IMG/VR virus record: IMGVR_UViG_3300033183_000035
Span: 1-22,417 of that record
Source of the DNA: a virus
Strand: one strand, 5' to 3'
Length of the DNA stretch: 22,417 bases
Shown piece after piece: positions 13,888 through 21,013 of this stretch. Within the stretch, counting starts at the first letter, position 1; each line of letters starts with the position of its first letter. A program made the translations under genes and the position numbers. The notes below the pieces were generated by a model. The model saw nothing but the letters and a program-made list of their open reading frames with translations, was not told the origin of the DNA and made no database searches.

Positions 13888-13906
13888 CCAACGTGGCTAC
13901 GGTTGG
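13888..13906 (+). other. Short hairpin just before the scaffold ribosome-binding site
   Basis: CCAACGT (13888-13894) pairs with 13899-13906 with one bulged G at 13901, giving seven base pairs and a GGCT loop. It lies in the 76-nt gap 13852-13927, 7 nt before the AAGGAG (13914-13919) of the scaffold gene. The heptamer TGGCTAC also occurs twice in the gap. No T-run follows, so this is not a terminator. It may tune translation or stabilise a processed end. Confidence 0.4.
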
Positions 13907-13927
13907 CCCCAGTAAGGAGAAGACAAA

Positions 13928-14803
13928 ATGTCTGAAACAATTATGGCTGAAGAAATGCAGCCACAAAAGAAAGTAGCGTTTGCAAATCGTAAATACACTA
14001 ACGAAGAAAAACGCAAAATGGAAGAAGAAGAACTGGAACAACTGCTCAAAGAGCAAAAGGGTGCAGTAGAAGAGCAAGAAGATACGGAACCACAAGAAGC
14101 TGAACCAGTAAACGCAGAAGAAAAAACATTTAAAAAACGCTACGGTGACCTGCGTAGGCATATGCAGGAAAAAGAAAAAGAGTTCCAAGAACAACTAAAC
14201 GAACTCAAATCTCAACTGTCTGATGCTACTAAAAAGGAAATGAAGCTGCCCAAGTCTGATGAAGACATTGAACAATGGGCAAAAGATTATCCTGATGTAG
14301 CAGCCATCGTTGAAACAATTGCAATGAAAAAGGCTCGTGAACAAGCAAGTGAACTTGAAGAGCGTATGAAAGCAATTGACGATATGCAGTTGTCAGCAAA
14401 GAAAGAGAAGGCAGAAGCAGAATTGATGCGACTGCATCCTGACTTTGACGAGATTCGTGACAGTGATGATTTCCACGAGTGGGCTGAAGAACAGCCTAAA
14501 TGGGTACAAGAAGCATTGTATGAAAATGACAATGATGCAAAGTCTGCCGCACGAGCAATTGACTTGTATAAAGCTGACAAGGGTATTACAACTAAAAAAT
14601 CCTCTAGCAGCAAAGATGCAGCAAAATCAGTTAATGCACGTAACTCACGTAGCAAGCCGCAAGAAGATGAGGCATCTACTTACTTACGTGAATCTCAAGT
14701 TCAGAAAATGTCGCCTCAAGAATATGAGAAACATTCTGATGAAATCATGGAAGCTATTCGGACAGGAAAGTTTATCTATGATATGTCTGGTTCAGCCAGA
14801 TAA
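13928..14803 (+). CDS. Capsid assembly scaffolding protein
   Basis: This 291-residue, highly charged Glu/Lys-rich protein is almost entirely helical and lies directly before the major capsid gene. AAGGAG at 13914-13919 gives 8 nt spacing to the ATG. After a short N-terminal part, residues about 28-105 form a strongly predicted coiled coil (EEKRKMEEEELEQLLKEQKG, YGDLRRHMQEKEKEFQEQL). The middle has DEDIEQWAKDYPDVAAIVET and a second helix block, then LHPDFDEIRDSDDFHEWAEE, a motif often seen in podovirus scaffolds. A Ser-rich linker leads to a C-terminal helical part (YEKHSDEIMEAIRTGKFIYD) that likely contacts the capsid protein. It directs prohead assembly and leaves or is degraded before DNA fills the head. 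Confidence 0.85.
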   Translation: MSETIMAEEMQPQKKVAFANRKYTNEEKRKMEEEELEQLLKEQKGAVEEQEDTEPQEAEPVNAEEKTFKKRYGDLRRHMQEKEKEFQEQLNELKSQLSDATKKEMKLPKSDEDIEQWAKDYPDVAAIVETIAMKKAREQASELEERMKAIDDMQLSAKKEKAEAELMRLHPDFDEIRDSDDFHEWAEEQPKWVQEALYENDNDAKSAARAIDLYKADKGITTKKSSSSKDAAKSVNARNSRSKPQEDEASTYLRESQVQKMSPQEYEKHSDEIMEAIRTGKFIYDMSGSAR

Positions 14804-14813
14804 AAAAAAAGTG

Positions 14814-14841
14814 TTGACAAATAGTTGTTTCTAAGTATAAC
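14814..14841 (+). promoter_or_regulatory. Sigma70-type promoter for the capsid genes
   Basis: TTGACA (14814-14819) and TATAAC (14836-14841) are separated by 16 bases. The -35 box starts 11 bases after the scaffold stop. The expected start is near 14848, giving a 5' untranslated leader of about 200 nt before the major capsid ATG. Consensus -35 and the same -10 hexamer as at 3676-3681 suggest use of host sigma70 polymerase. Confidence 0.75.
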
Positions 14842-14847
14842 TATAGT

Positions 14848-15045
14848 CATCATTAGTGTAAGTGGGTTCGCTACCTGCTTACACAATCACGCAAACAGTA
14901 CCGTCTTACGGATTACCTGAAGAGCATGGCCCGTTAATTGTCTGGTAGGCCAACTAGATATGATACGCACCCATAGTGAATCAGCCTCTGATTAGTCTGG
15001 TAAGTTTGCATCTGTTGAAAATGCCTAACATAATGGAGAAATATC
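14848..15045 (+). ncRNA. Structured 5' leader of the major capsid mRNA
   Basis: This approximately 200-nt gene-free leader contains several readable hairpins. The first is a continuous 12-bp stem (14856-14867/14873-14884, two G·U pairs, loop TCGCT) about 8 nt after the predicted transcript start. Next are CCGT/ACGG (14901-14904/14908-14911), TGGCC/GGCCA (14927-14931/14948-14952) and AATCAG/CTGATT (14979-14984/14988-14993, 3-nt loop). The octamer GTCTGGTA occurs at 14940-14947 and 14995-15002. The capsid SD is GGAG at 15034-15037, 8 nt from the ATG, and lies outside the strong stems. No T-run follows the first stem, so it is not a plain terminator. A 5' stabiliser or a regulatory RNA are likely roles. 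I do not recognise a named family. Confidence 0.6.
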
Positions 15046-16104
15046 ATGGCTTTTACTACTGCAGCCGGGTATGGTAATCTTCCTAACGGCAATTTTTCAC
15101 CTGTAATCTACAGCAAACAGGTGCAACTTGCTTTCCGCAAGTCTGCTGTTGCTGAAGCAATCACCAACTCCGATTACTTCGGTGAGATTGCTAACATGGG
15201 TGATTCCGTTAAGATTATCAAGGAACCCGAAATTTCCGTTTCGGCTTATGCACGTGGTACTCAAATCACTGCACAAGACCTAGACGATGAAGACTTCAGC
15301 CTGACGATTGACAAAGCTAACTACTTTGCATTCAAGGTTGACGACATTGAAGAGGCACACAGCCACGTTAACTTCCAGTCTCTGGCAAGTGACCGTGCTG
15401 CTTACCGCCTTGCCGACCAGTTTGACCAAGACGTTCTTGGTTACCTGTGCGGTTACAAGCAGTCTGCTCTGCATGGAAATGCAGACACTGTTAACACCAC
15501 TGTTAACGGTTCAAAGGCTGTTTCAACTGCAGGTTCTGACGAACTTCTGTCTTCCATGAAACTGGAAGCAGACGACTTCGGCGGTTCCGCAGGTTCCTCA
15601 ATTGGTATTCAGGCTCGTGCTGGTGGCGCGACTTCTGCAACTGTTGGTTCAGGTAATGCCAACGCACTGCAGATTGTTGCTCGTATGGCACGTAAACTGG
15701 ACCAGCAGAATGTTGATAGCCAAGGCCGCTGGCTGGTTATTGACCCTGTATTCAAAGAAATCTTGATGGACGAAGATTCACGTCTTCTGAACTCTGATTT
15801 CGGTGGTGCAGGTCTGCAGAATGGCCTCATCCTGAATAACCTGCACGGTTTCCGTGTCTACGTTTCTAACAACCTGCCTTCAGTTGGTACAGGTCCATCT
15901 ACTACTGGTGGTACTAACGCTTCCAACTACGGCTTGATGGTTGCTGGTCACGATTCTGCTGTTGCTACTGCAGAGCAGATTAACAAGACTGAAACCTACC
16001 GTGACCCTGACAGCTTTGCTGACATCGTTCGTGGTATGCACCTGTACGGTCGCAAGATTCTTCGTCCTGAAGGTCTTGTTAACGCCAAGTACAACTTGGT
16101 ATAA
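15046..16104 (+). CDS. Major capsid protein
   Basis: This 352-residue shell protein is presumably of the HK97 fold. Recognisable parts are NGNFSPVIYSKQVQLAFRKS near the N-terminus, VAEAITNSDYFGEI, GDSVKIIKEPEISVSAYARG (strand region), ITAQDLDDEDFSLTIDKANY with FAFKVDDIEEAHS, and near the C-terminus RWLVIDPVFKEILMDEDSRL, NNLHGFRVYVSNNLP and DSFADIVRGMHLYGRKILRP. These follow the pattern of podovirus and marine phage capsid proteins I recognise. Codon choice is visibly shifted to C-ending codons (AAC, GAC, TTC) and CTG compared with neighbours, as expected for the most expressed gene. It has its own promoter and leader upstream and a scaffold gene before it. Confidence 0.92.
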   Translation: MAFTTAAGYGNLPNGNFSPVIYSKQVQLAFRKSAVAEAITNSDYFGEIANMGDSVKIIKEPEISVSAYARGTQITAQDLDDEDFSLTIDKANYFAFKVDDIEEAHSHVNFQSLASDRAAYRLADQFDQDVLGYLCGYKQSALHGNADTVNTTVNGSKAVSTAGSDELLSSMKLEADDFGGSAGSSIGIQARAGGATSATVGSGNANALQIVARMARKLDQQNVDSQGRWLVIDPVFKEILMDEDSRLLNSDFGGAGLQNGLILNNLHGFRVYVSNNLPSVGTGPSTTGGTNASNYGLMVAGHDSAVATAEQINKTETYRDPDSFADIVRGMHLYGRKILRPEGLVNAKYNLV

Positions 16105-16119
16105 GGGGGGATTTAGACA

Positions 16120-16530
16120 ATGGCTACTCTTTCACAAACCGTTGCTAAAGGCGTTCGTGTTTACGAAGCCGAAGTAACCCTTCCTACCGCATCTGGTACT
16201 GTAACTGCCGTTAGCATTCCTGCTAACTGCATGGTACTTGCCGCTGGTGCAGTCATCACTGAAGCATGTGCTGGTTCAACTGCTCACGTTGCTGACCTGT
16301 CAATCGGGTCTGCTGACATTGTGACCGCAATTAACCTGCAGTCTGGTTCAGTTGGCGACATCGTCACAGAAGCCGCCGTGCCGCAAGGTACGACTGGTGC
16401 CGACACCATTGACGTTGTATCAACTGTCACTGGTACAGGTACTGCTGGTAAGGCACGTATCTACGCACTCGTTGTAGACATGACCGCACCACGCACTGCT
16501 AACGAAGTTGACCGCGACACACTCGCCTAA
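16120..16530 (+). CDS. Candidate head decoration protein
   Basis: This 136-residue protein begins 15 nt after the capsid stop, with a G-rich SD (GGGGGG, about 9 nt spacing). It is Ala/Val/Thr-rich and looks all-beta: VRVYEAEVTLPTASGTVTAV, NCMVLAAGAVITEACAGST, DIVTAINLQSGSVGDIVTEA and KARIYALVVDMTAPRTANEV. Its size, high-expression codon use like the capsid gene, and place between capsid gene and terminator make a capsid-decorating or stabilising protein the best guess. I recall similar proteins after the capsid gene in marine phages, without confirmed function. A minor capsid or head-fibre protein is the alternative. There is no signal sequence or membrane segment. Confidence 0.7.
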   Translation: MATLSQTVAKGVRVYEAEVTLPTASGTVTAVSIPANCMVLAAGAVITEACAGSTAHVADLSIGSADIVTAINLQSGSVGDIVTEAAVPQGTTGADTIDVVSTVTGTGTAGKARIYALVVDMTAPRTANEVDRDTLA

Positions 16531-16534
16531 TTAA

Positions 16535-16575
16535 GTGAAGGGGCTGGGCAACTGGCCCCTTCCACTCGTTTATTA
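16535..16575 (+). terminator. Intrinsic terminator after the capsid genes
   Basis: A GC-rich stem, GTG-AAGGGGC (16535-16544) with GCCCCTT-C-CAC (16555-16565), has one bulged C and two extra G·U pairs inside. It is followed by TCGTTTATTATA, a broken T-run. It lies in the 66-nt gap between the decoration-like gene and the next gene. With the promoter at 14814 it would define a two-gene capsid transcript, with some readthrough to supply the tail genes. Confidence 0.7.
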
Positions 16576-16596
16576 TAAATAAAGGACACACAAATC

Positions 16597-17034
16597 ATGG
16601 CAATCACAACTGCAATGTGTAACAGCTTTAAGACAGAACTTCTTGGCGGTGTCCATGATTTGGATACTGATTCAATTAAACTTGCTCTGATTAAAGCTAC
16701 ACCGACTGGCACTTACAATGCCAGCACAACGAATTATTCTGACGTAACTGGTAACTCTGATGAAGCATCGGGTACTGGTTATTCTGCTGGCGGTCAGGTA
16801 CTTGATGGTGCAACGATTTCACTATCTAGTTCTACCGCTATTGTTGATTTTACAGATGAAGTATTTGCTGATGTTACTGTATCTGCTGATGGCTGTATTA
16901 TTTATAATGCCTCGCAAGGTAATAAAGCAATTGCTGTAATTGACTTTGGTGGCACTGTGAGTGCTACTGCTGGTGACTTGACAATTGAATTTCCTGCTGC
17001 CGATGCAAGCAACGCTGTAATTCGTATCGCATAA
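16597..17034 (+). CDS. Phage structural protein (head/tail, function unassigned)
   Basis: This 145-residue protein has AAGGA at 16582-16586 (10 nt). It opens AITTAMCNSFKTELLGGVHD, with LDTDSIKLALIKATPTGTYN and TNYSDVTGNSDEASGTGYSA following, then GGQVLDGATISLSSSTAIVD and a CIIYNASQGNKAIAVIDFGG strand region. This sequence pattern (CNSFKxELL...G.H.F/L...D..K.AL) is one I recognise as a common virion protein in phage tail modules. It follows the capsid terminator and precedes a repeat protein and tail adaptor genes, which supports a tail or head-tail location. AT-rich codon use returns here. The exact role is unknown. Confidence 0.75.
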   Translation: MAITTAMCNSFKTELLGGVHDLDTDSIKLALIKATPTGTYNASTTNYSDVTGNSDEASGTGYSAGGQVLDGATISLSSSTAIVDFTDEVFADVTVSADGCIIYNASQGNKAIAVIDFGGTVSATAGDLTIEFPAADASNAVIRIA

Positions 17035-17044
17035 GGAGTGGGCT

Positions 17045-17755
17045 ATGGCAATCATAGCACAGTCTGCACGATATGGTTCAGGTTTATATGGAATATCTGA
17101 ATATGGCGTAATTAATCTTGTTGCTAGTATTAGTGGTGTATCAACTACAGGTACTATTGCCAATGTTGTAGCGGGTGGTTTTGAAGTAGATATTACAGAA
17201 CGTATATCTACAGGTGTCGGTGCTACAGGCTCAATAGGCACAGTAAATGCCTTTATTAAGGTAACACTTACTGGAGTTTCTGCAACAGGCTCTGTAAACA
17301 CTGTTAAGGAAAATATCAACACTCCTGTTACTGGTGTTCAAGGTACAGGTGCTGTAAACACTGTAGAAGAAAAACCAACAGAGGCTTTAAACAGTGTAAG
17401 TGCCACAAGCTCTGTAAATACTGTTCAAGTTAATATTACAGAAATACTTGGCAGCGTAAGTGCTACAGGCTCGATAGGAACCCTAGAGCATAGCAATACA
17501 GTAACACTGACAGGTGTTCAGGCAACAGGCACTGTCAATATACTTGAAGAGAAACCTACAGAGGTTTTAGGTAGTGTTAGTGCTACAGGTGCAGTTAACG
17601 GTAACTTTACGTTTAGTAATACACATGCTCTTACAGGCATACAGGCAACAACAGCACTAGGAACAATAACAAAGACCGCTGTTGTATTTGACTTCCAAGC
17701 TGTTGCTAGTCAATATAGCCGTGCTAGAACAGTTAAGATAGCAAGAGCAGCCTAA
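17045..17755 (+). CDS. Repeat-rich beta structural protein
   Basis: This 236-residue protein has a strong SD (AAGGAG, 17033-17038, 6 nt). The N-terminal part (IIAQSARYGSGLYGISEYG) is followed by about eight imperfect repeats of 20 residues with consensus TGVSATGSVNTVxEx..TxxL. Examples are TGVSATGSVNTVKENINTPV, TGVQGTGAVNTVEEKPTEAL and GSVSATGSIGTLEHSNTVTL. A short C-terminal segment (FDFQAVASQYSRARTVKI) ends the protein. Regular turns (ATG) alternating with strands indicate a beta-solenoid or fibre-like shaft. Related repeats are common in phage tail-region proteins of unknown function. The stop overlaps the next ATG (TAATG). Confidence 0.75.
   Translation: MAIIAQSARYGSGLYGISEYGVINLVASISGVSTTGTIANVVAGGFEVDITERISTGVGATGSIGTVNAFIKVTLTGVSATGSVNTVKENINTPVTGVQGTGAVNTVEEKPTEALNSVSATSSVNTVQVNITEILGSVSATGSIGTLEHSNTVTLTGVQATGTVNILEEKPTEVLGSVSATGAVNGNFTFSNTHALTGIQATTALGTITKTAVVFDFQAVASQYSRARTVKIARAA
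17209..17676 (+). repeat. Imperfect 60-bp tandem repeats within the coding region
   Basis: These are about eight copies of a degenerate 60-bp unit encoding the 20-residue repeat. Similar blocks recur at DNA level, for example GTAAGTGC-ACA-GC-CTGTAAA-ACTGT and ACAGGTGTTCA-GG-ACAGG. The units differ by many substitutions, so the copies are old rather than freshly duplicated. Confidence 0.65.
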
Positions 17756-17934
17756 TGTCTACAACAGCAGAAAGAACAATAGATATACCGTTTGAAAATA
17801 GGAAAGTGTATATTCCTCGTGGTACAACGTTAGATGACAGAACGGTGCTTATAAAGTTTGAAAACAGAACAGTGTATATTGAAAGACAATCAACATCAGC
17901 TGAACGCACTGTTTATGTAACGGAGATATATTAA
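17755..17934 (+). CDS. 59-residue hypothetical protein in the tail module
   Basis: This short gene starts at an ATG overlapping the previous stop (TAATG) and ends in a TAA that overlaps the next ATG the same way. The product contains an internal duplication: RTIDIPFENRKVYIPRG and RTVLIKFENRTVYIERQ, followed by a third shorter copy ERTVYVTEIY. Each copy is a pair of beta strands. Proteins of this kind (repeats of R-x-V/I-Y-V/I) occur beside the fibre-adaptor gene type in other marine phages, and I do not know their role. Double start/stop coupling and the internal repeat make the gene credible although it is short. Confidence 0.7.
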   Translation: MSTTAERTIDIPFENRKVYIPRGTTLDDRTVLIKFENRTVYIERQSTSAERTVYVTEIY

Positions 17935-18278
17935 TGTCATATCGTTGGCCTATTAAAGATAAAGATGAAACGCTGGATTATAGCGTAGATTGGTCACGTT
18001 TTCTTGATACCGCTACTATTAGTTCTGTTTCATGGTATGTACAGACAGATGATATTGGTAAAACTGCGCTTGCATCAGGACAAGATTTAACTACAGCTTC
18101 TGGCGGTTCAGTTACTGACAGTATTCAAAATGTATCACAGTCAAACACAAGCACTGTTGCTACAATTAATCTTGCTGGTGGTGTAAATAACAGTGAATAT
18201 ATATTTACATGCCGCATGACTGATAGCACAGGAAGCACTGCTGAACGTACTATTAAGATTACAATCAGAGAGAAGTAA
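17934..18278 (+). CDS. Fibre-tail adaptor-like protein, Ig-like fold
   Basis: This 114-residue protein has an SD at GGAG 17922-17925 (8 nt) inside the preceding gene. Its opening YRWPIKDKDETLDYSVDWSR is characteristic, with FLDTATISSVSWYVQTDD, then NVSQSNTSTVATINLAGGVN and the final strands EYIFTCRMTDSTG and AERTIKITIREK. This is the pattern of short beta-sandwich proteins that are often labelled phage fibre-tail adaptor. It would link the fibre to the tail tube. It lies just before the adaptor and nozzle-like genes, in keeping with that job. The call rests on recognised sequence pattern and position. Confidence 0.75.
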   Translation: MSYRWPIKDKDETLDYSVDWSRFLDTATISSVSWYVQTDDIGKTALASGQDLTTASGGSVTDSIQNVSQSNTSTVATINLAGGVNNSEYIFTCRMTDSTGSTAERTIKITIREK

Positions 18279-18283
18279 AATAC

Positions 18284-19021
18284 ATGGCTTATAACTTTCT
18301 TGGATTAGTAAATGAAGTCAACCGCCGTTTGAACGAAGTTGAACTTACTTCCTCTAACTTTAGCACGGCAACAGGTTTCTACGCACACGCAAAGGATGCT
18401 GTTAATGCTTCTCTGCGTTACATTAATCAATCGGAATACGAATGGCCTTTTAATCACGTAGAACAAGAAGATACGCTTTCTGTTGGTTTATCGCGCTATC
18501 CATTTCCTGTTGATTGTAAAGTAATTGACTTTGATACATTTAGAATAAAAAAGAATAGCACACTTGGAAATGATACAGTAAAACTTCCTACACTTGCATA
18601 TGAAGAATATCTTGAAAAACACGTAGACCAAGAATACACATCAGATACAAATGGTCAGGGTGTTCCAAATAGAGTTGTGCATACGCCATCTCTTGAATAC
18701 ATTATGACACCTGCTCCTGACAAAGCATATACAATTGTCTATGAATATTATCGTATTCCAGTTGACCTTGAATTATATGACGATGTGCCAGATATTCCTG
18801 ATAGGTTTAAGCATGTAATTACAGATGGTGCTATGCACTATGCTTATCTTTTCCGTGGCAATACACAGGATGCATTGGTAGCAAAAGAAAAGTTTGAAGA
18901 AGGCATTAAACATATGCGTTCTATGATTATTAATCGTTACCATTATGTGCGGTCATACATGATACCTCAAAATACAGGTGGTGGTGGTAGAATTGGCTAC
19001 GCTAGACTGCCGTTAGGATAA
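18284..19021 (+). CDS. Head-to-tail adaptor (tail tubular protein A-like)
   Basis: This 245-residue protein is of the size and pattern of podovirus adaptors (T7 gp11/P22 gp4-like group). The N-terminal helices (FLGLVNEVNRRLNEVELTSS, FYAHAKDAVNASLRYINQSE) are followed by YEWPFNHVEQEDTLSVGLSR and the YPFPVDCKVIDFDTFRIKK segment with aromatic and Pro residues. Then come APDKAYTIVYEYYRIPVDLE and DIPDRFKHVITDGAMHYAY, where helices return. It binds under the portal and starts the tail. The SD-like AGAGAAG is near 18268-18275. The next gene starts 6 nt after its stop and encodes the probable tail nozzle partner. Confidence 0.85.
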   Translation: MAYNFLGLVNEVNRRLNEVELTSSNFSTATGFYAHAKDAVNASLRYINQSEYEWPFNHVEQEDTLSVGLSRYPFPVDCKVIDFDTFRIKKNSTLGNDTVKLPTLAYEEYLEKHVDQEYTSDTNGQGVPNRVVHTPSLEYIMTPAPDKAYTIVYEYYRIPVDLELYDDVPDIPDRFKHVITDGAMHYAYLFRGNTQDALVAKEKFEEGIKHMRSMIINRYHYVRSYMIPQNTGGGGRIGYARLPLG

Positions 19022-19027
19022 TACAAC

Positions 19028-21007
19028 ATGGCAGACAGATGGCAAACCTATCCTGTAGAGTTTCGTGGTGGTCTGGTAACAAATTTAAGCCCTTTGCAAC
19101 AGGGCGTAAATGCACCGGGTTCTGCACGTATTCTTCGTAACTTTGAGCCTTCAGTTGAAGGTGGTTATCGCAGGATTGAAGGTTACGATAAATATGATAG
19201 CAATTTAATACCGCCATATGGCTTGCCTGTTGTACATGGCTCTGGTCAATCTGGCACAACACTTATAATTGGCAATATAGATACTACACCTGAAGATGGC
19301 GACACCCTTACAATTGCTGGCGTATCTGGAACATACACAATTGCATCTTCTGGTGTCACATTTGATGGCACAAACAACAGGGCTACACTTACACTTACAA
19401 CCAGCCTTGATTCAAGCCCAGCAAATGCTGCTGAAGTTACATTTACAAGTACAACATCTAATTATTTAGCATTAGGTGTAGCAAGTTGGGAAGATATTGC
19501 ACTTGTTGCTAAGAATGACAATATCTTTAGTACATCAGGTAGTGGCTATACGCATATAAATGTTCCTAACTACGGAACTCCACTTGTAAATGGCGGTAGC
19601 CAAACAGGTACTAGCCTAGACATAGATGGTCTTACAAGTGCGCCACAAGCAGGTGATGTATTTAAAATTGCTGGTGTAGACCTTATATATACAGTAACTG
19701 CAGATGCAACAGTAACGTCAGGTGCAGCAACACTTACAATAAATCCGGCACTTGATAGCAGTCCAGCAGATAATGCAGCAATTACATTCTTGTCAACAAG
19801 TCGTGATGGTGCAACAAGAACACGATTTGCAAAATACAACTTGACAGGCACTGAAAAAATTGCTATAGTAGATGGAGCAAATGCACCTGCGTTATATGAT
19901 GGTTCAACATTTACAGTATTAAATGATGCACCTTCTGACGTAATTAGTGCTACACATGTAAGAGAATTTAAAAAAGCATTATTTTTTGGTAAAGGAACCA
20001 CACTTACATTTACAGAACCATATACAGATGATTCATTTTCAGTAGCAAATGGTTCTGGTTCAATTAATGTAGGTGGTGTAATTACAGGACTTGTTGTATT
20101 TAGGCAACAGTTAATTGTATTTACAGAAAGAAACATTCAGCAGTTACAGGGTAACACTGTTGCAGACTTTACATTACAGCCAATAACAGAAGACATAGGT
20201 TGTATTGAAGGTGACACAATTCAAGAGATTGGTGGCGACATTATGTTTCTTGGTCCAGATGGACTGAGACTGTTAAGTGCTACAGAACGAATTGGTGACT
20301 TTGGGCTTGCTGCAATATCTAAGCCAATTCAGAAAAACATTACAGACTTTATTGCTGCCAATACTTCGTATGCAAGCACAGTAATAAGAGAAAAGTCACA
20401 ATATAGATTGCTTGGGTATAATAACAATATTAAACAGGAAAATGCTCAAGGTATTATTGCTACACAATTTGCTGAACAAGGCGGTGCTGGTACAGGTTTT
20501 GCAGAAATACGTGGCATAAGGGCATATGTATCTGATAGCAATTACAATGCTACCACTGAAGTAGTATTATTTGCAAATGACGATGGCTACTTGTATCAGA
20601 TGGAGTCTGGCAATAGTTTTGATGGCAGCAATATTCAAACTACATTTGCTACACCGCATCTACCTATTCAAGACCCACGTGTACGTAAGACATTTTACAA
20701 GTTGTTTTTGTATACTGACCCACAGGGTAGTGTCAACTTTGATGTAAGTTTAAAACTAGACTTTGATGGTCAGAATGTAATACAACCAGCACCAATTAGT
20801 TTTGCGAACACTACAGGTGTTGTAGGATTTTACGGGACAGGTACATATGATACAACTTCGTATGGTAGCAAGTTGCAGAAACTTTTTGAGGCACAAGTAA
20901 TAGGTTCTGGGTTTGCTGTTTCATTTCAGTTTACTTCAGACAATAGCGACCCACCATTTTCACTGGACGCATTGACAGTTGAGTATGGTATAAACGACAG
21001 AAGGTAG
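19028..21007 (+). CDS. Tail nozzle/tubular protein B-like
   Basis: This 659-residue protein is typical in size for podovirus tail-tube/nozzle proteins (T7 gp12/P22 gp10 group). It opens ADRWQTYPVEFRGGLVTNLS, with PLQQGVNAPGSARILRNFEP and GGYRRIEGYDKYD, which is the standard start of this family (loss of frame, then RNFEPS-x-GGYRRI). Two similar Ig-like inserts follow (about 75-140 and 180-255), each with a TLTI.G...T...SSPA.AAEVTF pattern. The beta-propeller-like body contains FKKALFFGKGTTLTF, LVVFRQQLIVFTERNIQQL and IGDFGLAAISKPIQ. AGGA at 19015-19018 (9 nt) is the SD. It should form the end of the tail tube where DNA leaves. Confidence 0.85.
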   Translation: MADRWQTYPVEFRGGLVTNLSPLQQGVNAPGSARILRNFEPSVEGGYRRIEGYDKYDSNLIPPYGLPVVHGSGQSGTTLIIGNIDTTPEDGDTLTIAGVSGTYTIASSGVTFDGTNNRATLTLTTSLDSSPANAAEVTFTSTTSNYLALGVASWEDIALVAKNDNIFSTSGSGYTHINVPNYGTPLVNGGSQTGTSLDIDGLTSAPQAGDVFKIAGVDLIYTVTADATVTSGAATLTINPALDSSPADNAAITFLSTSRDGATRTRFAKYNLTGTEKIAIVDGANAPALYDGSTFTVLNDAPSDVISATHVREFKKALFFGKGTTLTFTEPYTDDSFSVANGSGSINVGGVITGLVVFRQQLIVFTERNIQQLQGNTVADFTLQPITEDIGCIEGDTIQEIGGDIMFLGPDGLRLLSATERIGDFGLAAISKPIQKNITDFIAANTSYASTVIREKSQYRLLGYNNNIKQENAQGIIATQFAEQGGAGTGFAEIRGIRAYVSDSNYNATTEVVLFANDDGYLYQMESGNSFDGSNIQTTFATPHLPIQDPRVRKTFYKLFLYTDPQGSVNFDVSLKLDFDGQNVIQPAPISFANTTGVVGFYGTGTYDTTSYGSKLQKLFEAQVIGSGFAVSFQFTSDNSDPPFSLDALTVEYGINDRR

Positions 21008-21013
21008 GTTAAA

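Noticed and set aside
14856-14884. tRNA fragment or attachment site suggested by the GGGTTCGCTACC string
   Set aside because: No acceptor, D or anticodon arms surround it; the string is the loop side of a simple 12-bp hairpin, and no integrase gene is present.
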